14,560 nucleotides of DNA from an uncultured Oscillospiraceae bacterium (GCA_905233785.1 CAJOCV010000024.1:5117-19676), one strand, 5' to 3'. Positions 6,149 through 13,939 are shown, counted from the first letter of the stretch. The notes: a model not told the origin generated them from the sequence alone. Numbers and translations: made by a program.

Positions 6149-7347
6149 CAGAGAGAAAGACAAACCGTACGCTGGTGTTGATCGCGAGCTGCTTCGTGGT
6201 GCTGTGCGTGGGCTCGCTCTACGCCTGGAGCGTCTTTGCCGGACCGATGGCGGAGCATCTGTCCGCCCTCACGGGGAAAGAGATCGCAAGCCTCGCCATC
6301 GTCTTTACGGTGGCCAACGCCGTCGGCCCGGTGACGATGATCTGCGGCGGCGCGATCAATGACCGCCTCGGCCCGAAGCTGGTGATCCTCGCCGGCGCGC
6401 TGCTCTTCGGTCTGGGTATGATCGGCGCAGGCTTCAGCCGTTCCGTCGCGGCGCTGATCGTCTGCTACGGTCTCGGCGTCGGCCTCGGCAACGGCATGAT
6501 CTACGGCACCGTCGTTTCCAACGCGGTCAAGTTCTTCCCGGACAGGAGCGGCTTTGTCGGCGGGCTGATCACCGCCTGCTACGGCAGCAGCTCGATCCTG
6601 ATCCCGCCCATCGCCAACGCGCTGATGCAGCGCATGGGCGTGACGAGCGCCTTCAAGCTGCTCGGCACGGTGATGCTCCTCATCCTCTGCGCCTCGGCCT
6701 TTGTCATGCAAAAGGCGCCGGAGGGAGAAAAATCGCAGGCCGCCGCCGGACAGCGGGAGCTCGGCTGGCGGGAGATGATCCGGGAGAAGAGCTTTGCGCT
6801 GATGCTGCTGATCCTGTGCTGCGGCGCCTTCGCGGGGATGATGCTGATCTCCCAGGCAGCCGTGATCGCAAAGAACATGATGGGCTTTCCAGCGGCCGCC
6901 GCCGCGGTGGCGGTTTCTCTGCTTGCCCTGTTCAACACCCTCGGACGCCTCGCGGCGGGAAGCCTCTCCGACCGTCTCGGCGCGGTGGGGACGCTCCGCG
7001 CCACCTTTGCCGCCTCCGCCCTGGCGGGGCTGCTGCTGTTTTTCTGCGTTGAGGGACGCCAGGCTCTGTTCTATGCGGGGCTGGCCCTCACGGGCTTCAG
7101 CTTCGGCAGCATCATGGGGATCTATCCCGGCTTCACGGCGTCCCGGTTCGGCCGGAAAAACAACAGCGTCAACTATGGCATCATGTTCATCGGCTTCTCT
7201 CTGGCCGGCCTCTTCGGGCCGAGCCTGATGAACGCCCTGCACAGCGCGACCGGGCGCTACCAGCCCGCCTTCCTTGTATCCGCAGGGCTTGCGGCGCTGG
7301 GCGAAGTGCTGCTCGCGCTGATGAAAAAACAAACCAGACAGGGGTAA
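6145..7347 (+). CDS. OFA-family MFS carboxylate transporter
   Basis: A 400-residue inner-membrane protein with about 12 hydrophobic segments, starting inside the kinase stop codon (ATGA overlap) without a clear ribosome site, so translation is probably coupled. The first segment contains LYAWSVF, characteristic of the oxalate:formate antiporter (OFA) family. The loop GGAINDRLGPK (68-78) is the MFS signature, and GLGVGLGNGMIYG (109-121) is the family's segment 4. Arg268 in LGRLAAG is in the region of the substrate-binding Arg of OxlT, but segment 11 (about 344-363) has no Lys, whereas OxlT has one there for its dicarboxylate. A monocarboxylate or proton-coupled substrate therefore seems more likely than oxalate. 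Direction, import of substrate or export of the acid product, cannot be told. Confidence 0.85.
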   Translation: MTERKTNRTLVLIASCFVVLCVGSLYAWSVFAGPMAEHLSALTGKEIASLAIVFTVANAVGPVTMICGGAINDRLGPKLVILAGALLFGLGMIGAGFSRSVAALIVCYGLGVGLGNGMIYGTVVSNAVKFFPDRSGFVGGLITACYGSSSILIPPIANALMQRMGVTSAFKLLGTVMLLILCASAFVMQKAPEGEKSQAAAGQRELGWREMIREKSFALMLLILCCGAFAGMMLISQAAVIAKNMMGFPAAAAAVAVSLLALFNTLGRLAAGSLSDRLGAVGTLRATFAASALAGLLLFFCVEGRQALFYAGLALTGFSFGSIMGIYPGFTASRFGRKNNSVNYGIMFIGFSLAGLFGPSLMNALHSATGRYQPAFLVSAGLAALGEVLLALMKKQTRQG

Positions 7348-7354
7348 ACCGCTT

Positions 7355-9472
7355 ATGAATGTTACCATCACGATCGACGGCCGCGCGCTTTGCGTTGAGG
7401 AGGGCATGAACGTCCTCGAGGCCGCACTGCAAAACGGCATTTACATCCCCCATCTCTGCCACCATCCCGATCTGCCGGAGCTGGGCTCCTGCCGCCTCTG
7501 CCTTGTGGAGGTGGAGGGGCAGGAGGGCGTGCAGCCCTCGTGCAAGCTCAAGGCGGCGGAGGGCATGGTCATCCGCACGAAATCCGAGCGGATCAACAAG
7601 CTGCGCAATCTCTCCATGGAGCTGCTGCTGGCGGCGCATCCCGAGGACTGCTCCACCTGCCCCAAATACGGCAAGTGCGAGCTGCAGACCCTCATTCAGT
7701 ACATGGGCGTGTCCGCCACGCGCATGACCAGCCGCATCAAGGGCCTCAAGATGGATGAGCGCAATCCCCTTCTCGTCCACGACATGAACCGCTGCGTCCT
7801 CTGCGGGCGCTGTGTGCGCGCCTGCAAGGATCTCAGGCAGGTGGGCGTGCTGCAGTATAACAAGAAGGAGCTGGAGACCTATGTCGGCACGCTGCACGAC
7901 AAGCTCCTCAAGGACGCCGACTGCCGCTTCTGCGGCGCCTGCGCCGAGGTCTGCCCCACCGGCACCATCCGCGACGCCCTCAACTGGAACCCGATCGAAA
8001 AGCGGGACACGCTGATCCCCTGCTCGGCGGAGTGCCCGGCGCACGCCGATGTGCCGCGCTATGTGCGGCTCGTCAAGGAAGGCCGTTACGACGAAGCCAC
8101 CGCCGTCATCCACGAGCGCATCCCCTTCCCGGAGTGCCTGGGCCGCGTCTGCGCCCACACCTGCGAGGGGAAGTGCCGCCGCGGAGAGGTGAACGAGCCG
8201 GTCTCCATCCGCAACATCAAGCGCTATGCTGCCGAGCATACGAACAACGAGCTCTGGAAAAAGAATCAGAAACGCCTGAGCGCCACCGGCAGGAAGGTCT
8301 GCGTGGTCGGCGGCGGCCCCGCAGGCATGACCGCGGCCTTTTACCTGGCCAAGCAGGGCCACAGCGTCACCGTCAAAGAGGCCTATCCCACGCTGGGCGG
8401 CCAGATGGCTTACGGCATCCCCTCCTACCGCCTTCCGCGCGAGGTGATCGCAAAGGAGGCAGCCTACCTCGATGAGGTCGGCGTCAAGGTCGAGTGCAAT
8501 ACCCGCGTAACAAAGCCTGCGGAGCTGCTGGGGGAGTATGACGCCGTTCTGATGGCCGTCGGTACGCACGAGGGCAACCGCCTGAAAATGCCCGGAAACG
8601 AGCTCCCCGGCGTTCTGCTGTGCAGTGATTTCCTGCGCAGAGCCGCCATGGGGCAGGACACCGGCATGGGCAAACGCGTCGTCATCATGGGCGGCGGCAA
8701 CGTGGCCTTCGACTGTGCCCGCACCGCCGTGCGCCTCGGCGCCGAGGAGGTTTCCCTGGCCTTCCGCAAAAAGCGCGTCCAGCTCACCGCCGATCTGGAG
8801 GAGATCGAGCAGGCCGAGCAGGAGGGCGTGCATATTCTGGAAGCGCGCACCTTTGACCGCATCCTCGGCACGGAGCATGCCGAGGGCGTGGAGTTTTCCA
8901 TTGTCAAGAGAAACTACAAGGACGAGAGCGGCCGCACGGTCACCGAGAAGGTGGAGGGCTCCGCCCACGTCGTTGAGGCCGATACGGTGATTTTTGCCGC
9001 CGGCCAGCACACCGATCTGCCCGCGGAGGCCGGACTCGAGCGCGGCAAGGCCAATTCCATCGCCGTGAAGGAGGGAAGCCTCCAGACCAGCGTCCCGGGT
9101 GTTTTTGCCTGCGGCGACGCGATCTACGGCACCAAGACCGTGATCAAGGCCGTGGCCTCCGGCCGCTGCGCTGCCGAGGAGATCGACCGCTGGCTGGGCG
9201 GAAGCGGAGACATTTCGGAGACGCTTGTCACCACCGAGGCCCCCAGCCAGGCCATCGGCAGGATCGAGGGCTTCGGATACCGTCAGCGCGCCGAAGAGCG
9301 TTTCCTCGACCCGGCGGAGCGCAGGCAGGACTTCCGCCCCATCAGCGGCGGCATCTGCGACAGCGCCATCTGCGGCGAGGCCGAGCGCTGCCTCCAGTGC
9401 GACCTGCGTTTCGGTATCACCGGGCACCGGCTGTGGAGCGATTATTCGGCGGATAAGGAGGCGACAAAATGA
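7355..9472 (+). CDS. 2Fe-2S/4Fe-4S protein fused to GltD-like FAD-NAD(P)H oxidoreductase
   Basis: A 705-residue cytoplasmic electron-input protein. Residues 1-75 are a NuoG-type 2Fe-2S domain (Cys35, 46, 49, 63). Residues 95-108 hold the NuoG His-Cys3 cluster motif (H95, C99, C102, C108). Two ferredoxin 4Fe-4S motifs follow at 147-157 and 190-200. Residues from about 220 resemble the glutamate synthase small subunit/NfnB: a Cys-rich region (223-274), FAD motif GGGPAG at 319-324, and the nucleotide-binding GGGNVA at 446-451 with a basic AFRKKR stretch. A final CLQC lies near 675. It likely oxidises NADH or NADPH and passes electrons out through its clusters; which nucleotide is unclear. The next gene starts within its stop codon and encodes a NuoF-derived partner, so the two probably form one complex feeding the flavoprotein at 10921. 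Confidence 0.87.
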   Translation: MNVTITIDGRALCVEEGMNVLEAALQNGIYIPHLCHHPDLPELGSCRLCLVEVEGQEGVQPSCKLKAAEGMVIRTKSERINKLRNLSMELLLAAHPEDCSTCPKYGKCELQTLIQYMGVSATRMTSRIKGLKMDERNPLLVHDMNRCVLCGRCVRACKDLRQVGVLQYNKKELETYVGTLHDKLLKDADCRFCGACAEVCPTGTIRDALNWNPIEKRDTLIPCSAECPAHADVPRYVRLVKEGRYDEATAVIHERIPFPECLGRVCAHTCEGKCRRGEVNEPVSIRNIKRYAAEHTNNELWKKNQKRLSATGRKVCVVGGGPAGMTAAFYLAKQGHSVTVKEAYPTLGGQMAYGIPSYRLPREVIAKEAAYLDEVGVKVECNTRVTKPAELLGEYDAVLMAVGTHEGNRLKMPGNELPGVLLCSDFLRRAAMGQDTGMGKRVVIMGGGNVAFDCARTAVRLGAEEVSLAFRKKRVQLTADLEEIEQAEQEGVHILEARTFDRILGTEHAEGVEFSIVKRNYKDESGRTVTEKVEGSAHVVEADTVIFAAGQHTDLPAEAGLERGKANSIAVKEGSLQTSVPGVFACGDAIYGTKTVIKAVASGRCAAEEIDRWLGGSGDISETLVTTEAPSQAIGRIEGFGYRQRAEERFLDPAERRQDFRPISGGICDSAICGEAERCLQCDLRFGITGHRLWSDYSADKEATK

Positions 9473-10902
9473 GTCTTCTGAACAACAACACGAAAGCCCT
9501 CGCAATGGTCTCCGGCATGAGCGCGGAGGAGCTGGCTGAAATACTCGGCCCACGCCAGGCTGTCAGCGGCACGGTCACTGCCGCCGTCTGGAATACCGAC
9601 ACCGAGCGGCGCAAGGAAAAGCTGCTCTCTGAGAATCCGGCGGGCGTTGTCGCCGGGCTCAAGGCGCTCGCTGTGCTCAGCGGCGCAAAGGGCGCGGTCA
9701 TCGTGAGCCCGATGGAGGGTGTAGAGGATGCGCTGCTCGCTGCTGCAAAGCAGGCGGATCTGCCCCTCTGCCTTGAGAAAAAGGCCGATCTTGTGAAGTT
9801 CGATCACCGGGACGATCTGTTGGTCGCGCTCGACGAGGCCGCCGCGGTCGCGGCAAGGCTCTGCGGGGAAGACCCCGGCATTCTGATCGCTGTGGACGAC
9901 GGCGAACTGCGGGAGCTGCCGGAAGAGACGAAAGTTGCGGAGCTGCTGCCCGCAGGAATCAAGGCTGTGCTGACCGATCACCGCTTCTACGCGCCTCAGG
10001 AGCTGGAGGGACTGAGTCTTGCGTCCCTTGGCAGCAAGAGCGGGGTACTGCGTGTGCTGACGGATCAGGACTGTCTGGTTGACCGGGCGAAGAAGGAAGT
10101 GCTCGCGCTTCGTCAGAAGAGCTGCGGCCGCTGCACCTTCTGCCGCGAGGGCCTGTTTCAGCTCAGCGCGATCCTCCAGGATCTCAGTACCGGCCGCCTC
10201 AAGCCCCAGGCGCTGGATCTTGCCGGGGAACTGACGGAGGCCATGCGCGTCTCCACCAGCTGCTCGCTGGGCGAGGACGCCGCCTGCCCCGCGGCTTCGC
10301 TGCTGCGGGCCTTCCCGCAGGAGGTCGAGGCGCATGCCCGCCGCAAAGAGTGCCCTGCCGGCGTCTGCGCTGCCTTCACGACCTTCTATATCGACCCCAA
10401 TCGGTGCGTCGGCAGCCGCGACTGCGTCAAGGTTTGCCCCGCCCGGGCCATTGAGGCGCGCCCCGGCTTCACTTCCGTGATCGAGAGCTTCGACTGCACC
10501 AGGTGCGGCGCCTGCCTCACGGTATGCGCGCAAAACGCCATCGTCAAGGTGTCGGGCAAGGCCCGCATCCCGGACAAGCCCGCAAGGCTGAAAAACGCCC
10601 CGGTTGAGGAAGCGCCGGTTGAGACCGCAGCTCCCGCGCGCGAGAGTGCCGGCAAGCGCAAGCGCAGCTTTGCCCGCCCGGCCGGAGCCGCAGCGCCTGC
10701 CGCTCCTGGTAAACCGGCAGAAAACGCCCCCGCTCTCACCCCGGAACCGATGCCTGTTCCCATTCCAGAACCGATGCCGGTTCCCACTCCGGAGCCGGCG
10801 CCTGTTCCCGCCCCGGCGAGACCGGCTGCGCAGAGCGCTGCCGAGAGCAGCCGCAGCGGCAAGCGGAAACGCACCTTTGCCAAGCCCATCAAACCTGAAT
10901 AA
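9469..10902 (+). CDS. NuoF-derived iron-sulfur protein lacking NADH domain, with Pro-rich tail
   Basis: A 477-residue protein whose ATG overlaps the previous stop, with AAGGAGG upstream. Residues 1-205 have no recognisable motif; the Gly-rich NADH/FMN-binding segment of NuoF is absent. Residues 218-265 keep the NuoF C-terminal cluster motif (SCGRCTFCREG: Cys219, 222, 225, then Cys265 in CSLG). Residues 313-353 are a two-cluster ferredoxin. The second motif is complete (343, 346, 349, 353), but the first has Ser316 in place of its second Cys, which suggests a 3Fe-4S or Ser-ligated cluster. Residues 370-477 are a disordered tail: three octads PEPxPVPx at 425-448, flanked by two copies of GKRKR(S/T)FA(R/K)P at 395-404 and 464-473. 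It probably shuttles electrons from the GltD-like partner to the flavoprotein encoded next, with the tail as a tether or docking arm. Confidence 0.82.
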   Translation: MSLLNNNTKALAMVSGMSAEELAEILGPRQAVSGTVTAAVWNTDTERRKEKLLSENPAGVVAGLKALAVLSGAKGAVIVSPMEGVEDALLAAAKQADLPLCLEKKADLVKFDHRDDLLVALDEAAAVAARLCGEDPGILIAVDDGELRELPEETKVAELLPAGIKAVLTDHRFYAPQELEGLSLASLGSKSGVLRVLTDQDCLVDRAKKEVLALRQKSCGRCTFCREGLFQLSAILQDLSTGRLKPQALDLAGELTEAMRVSTSCSLGEDAACPAASLLRAFPQEVEAHARRKECPAGVCAAFTTFYIDPNRCVGSRDCVKVCPARAIEARPGFTSVIESFDCTRCGACLTVCAQNAIVKVSGKARIPDKPARLKNAPVEEAPVETAAPARESAGKRKRSFARPAGAAAPAAPGKPAENAPALTPEPMPVPIPEPMPVPTPEPAPVPAPARPAAQSAAESSRSGKRKRTFAKPIKPE

Positions 10903-10920
10903 AAAAGGAGAGTATACAGC

Positions 10921-12381
10921 ATGAAACAGCTCAACACCGATGTCGTCATCATCGCCGGCGGCCCTGCCGGTCTGGCCGCTGCCATTACAGCGGGCGAACG
11001 CGGCCTCAAGTCCGTCATCCTTGAAAAGTCCAGCACCACAGGCGGCGCTGCCAATATGGGCATGGGTCCCCTTGGCATCGGCACCAAGATCCAGAAGGAC
11101 CAGTTCAACGACATTTCCGTGGCAGAGGCCCTGGATCTGCACATGAACTACACCCACTTCCAGGTCGACAGCGACCTCGTCGCCACCTACTTCGGCAAGA
11201 GCGCGGAGACCATCGAGTGGCTGCAGGAGATGGGCGTGGAGTTCGCCGGCGCGTTCCGCTACTTCCGTGAGTCCGAGGCTACCTGGCATATCGTCAAGCC
11301 CGAAAACGGCGTTATCGGTCCCCGCGCCGCCAGCGCCATGGTCAAGATCATGACCGAGCGCGCCAAGGAACTGGGCTGCGAGATCCTGCTCGAAACGCCG
11401 GCCAAATCCCTCATCGTCGAGAACGACAAGGTCTGCGGCGCCGTTGCCGCCGACAAGACCGGCGAGACGCTCGAAGTGCGCGGTCAGGCGGTCATCGTCT
11501 GCACCGGCGGTTTCGGCAACAACAAGGAAATGATCAAACAGGAGTTCGGCCTGAACCTGGCCGAGGACTTCTTCCCCTTCATGATCCCCGGCATCACCGG
11601 CGACGGTCTGCGTATGATGTGGGCAGTCGGCGCGAAGAAGTGGGGCGCCAACATCGAGGCTATCTACCAGATCCCGGACAACCTCAACTGGTTCCTGCTC
11701 GACGCCGTGCTGCGCCAGCCGAACCTGATGGTCAACCAGAACGGTGAGCGTTTCATGAACGAGGGCTATATGGGAAACACCACCTTCGCCGGAAACGCCC
11801 TGCATCTGCAGCCGGGCAACTACGGCTACTGCATCATGGACCGCGGCATTTTGCGCGAGTACCAGAAGCACGGTCCGGACATCATGGACATCGTCCATCC
11901 GGCCGAGGCCTTCTTCGGCTTCGATCAGCAGGCCGCGCAGGCGCTTGAACAGGGCTATGAGGCCTACTTCGAAGCGGAGACCATCGAGGAACTGGCCGAG
12001 CAGCTCGGCATCGATCCCGACGTGCTGCAGGACACGGTCGACCAGTACAACGAGTACTGCCGCTGCGGCGTGGACAGCCAGTTCCACAAGGATCAGAAAT
12101 TCCTGCATGAGATCACCGGCAAGGGCCATTACATCGTCGGCAAGTTCTATCTGGGTGCTTACGGCACCGTGGGCGGCGTACGCATCAACAAGTACTGCGA
12201 GGTTCTCAATGACGACCTGCTTCCCATCGAGGGGCTGTACAGCGCCGGCTCCGACGCCAACACCATCTACGGCGACAGCTACAACTTCACCCTCCCCGGC
12301 AACACCATGGGCTTTGCCATCAACAGCGGCCGCATGGCCGGCGAGAGCGTGGCGGACTACATCGCCGATCTCGAAGGCTGA
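10921..12381 (+). CDS. Fumarate-reductase-like FAD oxidoreductase
   Basis: A 486-residue soluble flavoprotein of the succinate dehydrogenase/fumarate reductase flavoprotein superfamily. FAD binding is shown by the N-terminal AGGPAGLAAAI (12-22), the acidic residue in VILEK (Glu35), TGGAANMGMG (40-49) and the C-terminal GLYSAGSDAN (438-447). The first Gly of GxGxxG is Ala12. There is no signal peptide, FMN-binding domain or heme domain, so it differs from periplasmic fumarate and urocanate reductases and must get electrons from cytoplasmic proteins, probably the two iron-sulfur proteins encoded just upstream. The fumarate-reductase motif with HG.NRL is replaced by YGDSYNFTLPGN (450-461), so fumarate is an unlikely substrate. 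An enoate, enone or similar acceptor is a fair inference. It is the last gene before a strong terminator; the ribosome site GGAG is about 10 bases upstream of the ATG. Confidence 0.85.
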   Translation: MKQLNTDVVIIAGGPAGLAAAITAGERGLKSVILEKSSTTGGAANMGMGPLGIGTKIQKDQFNDISVAEALDLHMNYTHFQVDSDLVATYFGKSAETIEWLQEMGVEFAGAFRYFRESEATWHIVKPENGVIGPRAASAMVKIMTERAKELGCEILLETPAKSLIVENDKVCGAVAADKTGETLEVRGQAVIVCTGGFGNNKEMIKQEFGLNLAEDFFPFMIPGITGDGLRMMWAVGAKKWGANIEAIYQIPDNLNWFLLDAVLRQPNLMVNQNGERFMNEGYMGNTTFAGNALHLQPGNYGYCIMDRGILREYQKHGPDIMDIVHPAEAFFGFDQQAAQALEQGYEAYFEAETIEELAEQLGIDPDVLQDTVDQYNEYCRCGVDSQFHKDQKFLHEITGKGHYIVGKFYLGAYGTVGGVRINKYCEVLNDDLLPIEGLYSAGSDANTIYGDSYNFTLPGNTMGFAINSGRMAGESVADYIADLEG

Positions 12382-12396
12382 GCAAAGACTTTCATA

Positions 12397-12429
12397 CGAA
12401 AAGAGCGGGGATCCTCCCCGCTCTTTTCG
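12397..12429 (+). terminator. Strong terminator of the main operon
   Basis: A perfect 15-bp stem (12397-12411 with 12415-12429) closes a 3-base loop. Its GC-rich core GAGCGGGGA/TCCCCGCTC is followed by TTTT within the outer stem. It lies 16 bases after the flavoprotein stop and ends the ten-gene operon. Read-through to the transferase gene, which starts 17 bases further on, remains possible. Confidence 0.88.
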
Positions 12430-12445
12430 CCCGGAGTGACTTAAA

Positions 12446-13057
12446 ATGGAGAGAACACCCATCCTGCTGAAAATGGATATTCGCGGCATCCCCCTGCCCG
12501 GGTTCTCCGAGATGACGGACCAAATGCCCCCGCTGAGGCGGGAGAAGATCCTGGCTCTTCGCGATCCGCAGGATCGCCTGCGCTCCCTGGCCGCCGGGCT
12601 GCTCTGCCGGGAGGCTCTGGACAGATGGAGCCTGTCGGATCTGTTGATCCGCTATGATCCGCGGGGCAAGCCCTATGTGGAGGGAGCGGCGAATTGTTTT
12701 TTATCCCTGTCTCACTCCGGCAATTACGCGCTGTGTCTTCTCTGCGCCGAGCCGTGCGCGGTGGATATTCAGGAGCATCTGGGCGTGATCGAAGCTGTTT
12801 TGAAAACCGGCTATTCGGACGCTGAGCGACGCTATTGCGAGACGGCGGAGGACCGGGAGGCCGCTTTCTATGAGCTCTGGTGCCGCAAGGAATGCAAGGC
12901 CAAGCTGCGGCCATACGCGCATCTGCGGGACATCGACAGTCTGACGGCCGAGGCGGGAAATGTCTTTTCCCACTTTTCTTTCCCGGGATACGGCTGTGCA
13001 GTCTATGGCAGCAAGAGGGAGATCGCGGACCTACCATTGTGGGAATATAACCTGTAA
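12446..13057 (+). CDS. Sfp-type 4'-phosphopantetheinyl transferase
   Basis: A 203-residue enzyme that moves the phosphopantetheine arm of CoA to a Ser of a carrier protein. Motifs in order: RGKPY at 73-77, FLSLSHSG at 85-92, AVDIQ at 105-109 with the Mg-binding Asp107, and WCRKECKAK at 145-153 with the Lys/Glu pair of the P3 motif. Position 109 is Gln where many members have Glu. Length is near that of Sfp-type enzymes (about 220). The start at 12446 has GGAG nine bases upstream. It lies just behind the operon terminator in the same direction; no own promoter is obvious in the 17-base gap, so it may depend on read-through or on a promoter inside the flavoprotein gene. The obvious local target is the carrier protein at 3725, whose Ser lacks the usual preceding Asp. 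It could instead be the cell's general transferase. Confidence 0.88.
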   Translation: MERTPILLKMDIRGIPLPGFSEMTDQMPPLRREKILALRDPQDRLRSLAAGLLCREALDRWSLSDLLIRYDPRGKPYVEGAANCFLSLSHSGNYALCLLCAEPCAVDIQEHLGVIEAVLKTGYSDAERRYCETAEDREAAFYELWCRKECKAKLRPYAHLRDIDSLTAEAGNVFSHFSFPGYGCAVYGSKREIADLPLWEYNL

Positions 13058-13064
13058 ACAACGG

Positions 13065-13094
13065 GAAAGAGAGCCTTTTGAAAGGCTCTCTTTC
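13065..13094. terminator. Bidirectional terminator between convergent genes
   Basis: Arms GAAAGAGAGCC (13065-13075) and GGCTCTCTTTC (13084-13094) pair perfectly, and the 8-base loop TTTTGAAA can extend the stem slightly. It sits 7 bases after the transferase stop and about 30 bases beyond the stop of the converging HAD gene, so it can serve both. The arms carry T-rich (rightward) and A-rich (leftward) ends. Confidence 0.8.
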
Positions 13095-13123
13095 GCATGG
13101 TTAACAAGGCGGGGCACTGTCCC

Positions 13124-13897
13124 TCAAAAAAGGCCGAGTGCGGCGCAGGCATGATAGATCCCGTCTTTGTCAACATCGGAAGTGATATAATCTGCCTTCG
13201 CTTTCAGTTCCGGAGATGCGTTCCCCATGGCAACTTTTGTCCATTCGTCAAGGAACATGGACAAATCATTTTTGGAATCTCCGAATACAACGACATCGCG
13301 ATAATCCGCATGGAAATAGTCCATGATTGCCTTGATGCCCTCTCCTTTGCAGGCCGGCTCGACGAACAGGCAGTCTTTTTGATAACGGCACCACGGCAGA
13401 GAGGAAAGAGAAGCGAGAGCCTGCTCCTGCGGAGACTGACACGCAACGTAAACTTTATATATGTTTTCCGTTTCTTCCGGACGAAGATCCGGTGTTACGA
13501 CCGTTTTCATATAGTCGTCATGAATCGCGTCCGGAAACCGCTCATCCGGAGCGACCCTCGTATCACTGTCATCCAGCTGAAGACTCCATGGCAGCTTTTG
13601 CTCATCGCATTCGCGCAGGAGAGGCAGGACTTCTTCTTTGCGGAGCGGCTTAATACCGAGCAATCGGTTCTCAACGGTGATTCCATGCCCCCCGTCGCTC
13701 ACCATGTTTTCAAACCCCAGGGCGTGCATGGTTTCTTTCGCCATGGCATGGGACCTGCCGGTCGCGATGGCCAAAAAGTGCCCTTGATCCCGAAGCCGAC
13801 ACAATGCCTCTTTTGTGGACAGTGGAATATAGCTGTTTTCATACCCGCCGGCCAGTAAAGTGCCGTCAATGTCAAAGAACAAATAGCGTTTTCTCAC
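13124..13897 (-). CDS. Cof-type HAD-IIB phosphatase
   Basis: A 257-residue cytoplasmic phosphatase of the Cof/YbjI-like HAD-IIB group, acting on sugar phosphates, nucleotides or related small molecules. Motif I is DIDGT at 9-13 with nucleophile Asp9 and acid Asp11; motif II is ATGRS (Thr46); Lys184 in CKGEGIK fits motif III; motif IV is GDSKND at 206-211. Length is normal. The start is GTG at 13897: a stop codon lies two codons upstream in frame and the nearby ATGs are out of frame. The base composition is visibly less GC-rich than that of the operon, suggesting a different history or expression level. It converges on the transferase gene and has its own promoter, so a role in the operon's pathway is not supported. 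Confidence 0.9.
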   Translation of the reverse strand: MRKRYLFFDIDGTLLAGGYENSYIPLSTKEALCRLRDQGHFLAIATGRSHAMAKETMHALGFENMVSDGGHGITVENRLLGIKPLRKEEVLPLLRECDEQKLPWSLQLDDSDTRVAPDERFPDAIHDDYMKTVVTPDLRPEETENIYKVYVACQSPQEQALASLSSLPWCRYQKDCLFVEPACKGEGIKAIMDYFHADYRDVVVFGDSKNDLSMFLDEWTKVAMGNASPELKAKADYITSDVDKDGIYHACAALGLF

Positions 13898-13939
13898 GCA
13901 TCATCACCCTGCTCATGTCTTATGCCAATAAATGAAACT

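Noticed and set aside
7355..10902. NADH:quinone oxidoreductase (complex I) or NADH-dependent hydrogenase genes
   Set aside because: There are no membrane subunits and no hydrogenase H-cluster domain; the NuoF-like protein lacks its NADH site and the NuoG-like part is fused to a GltD-like domain.
1004..12381. Standard butyrate-forming operon from acetyl-CoA
   Set aside because: Only the kinase and acyltransferase fit; crotonase, hydroxybutyryl-CoA dehydrogenase, butyryl-CoA dehydrogenase and electron-transfer flavoproteins are missing, and the thiolase is of the SCP2/DUF35 type.
13097..13858. Rightward open frame opposite the HAD phosphatase
   Set aside because: It has no motif, and the minus strand shows all four HAD motifs in order.
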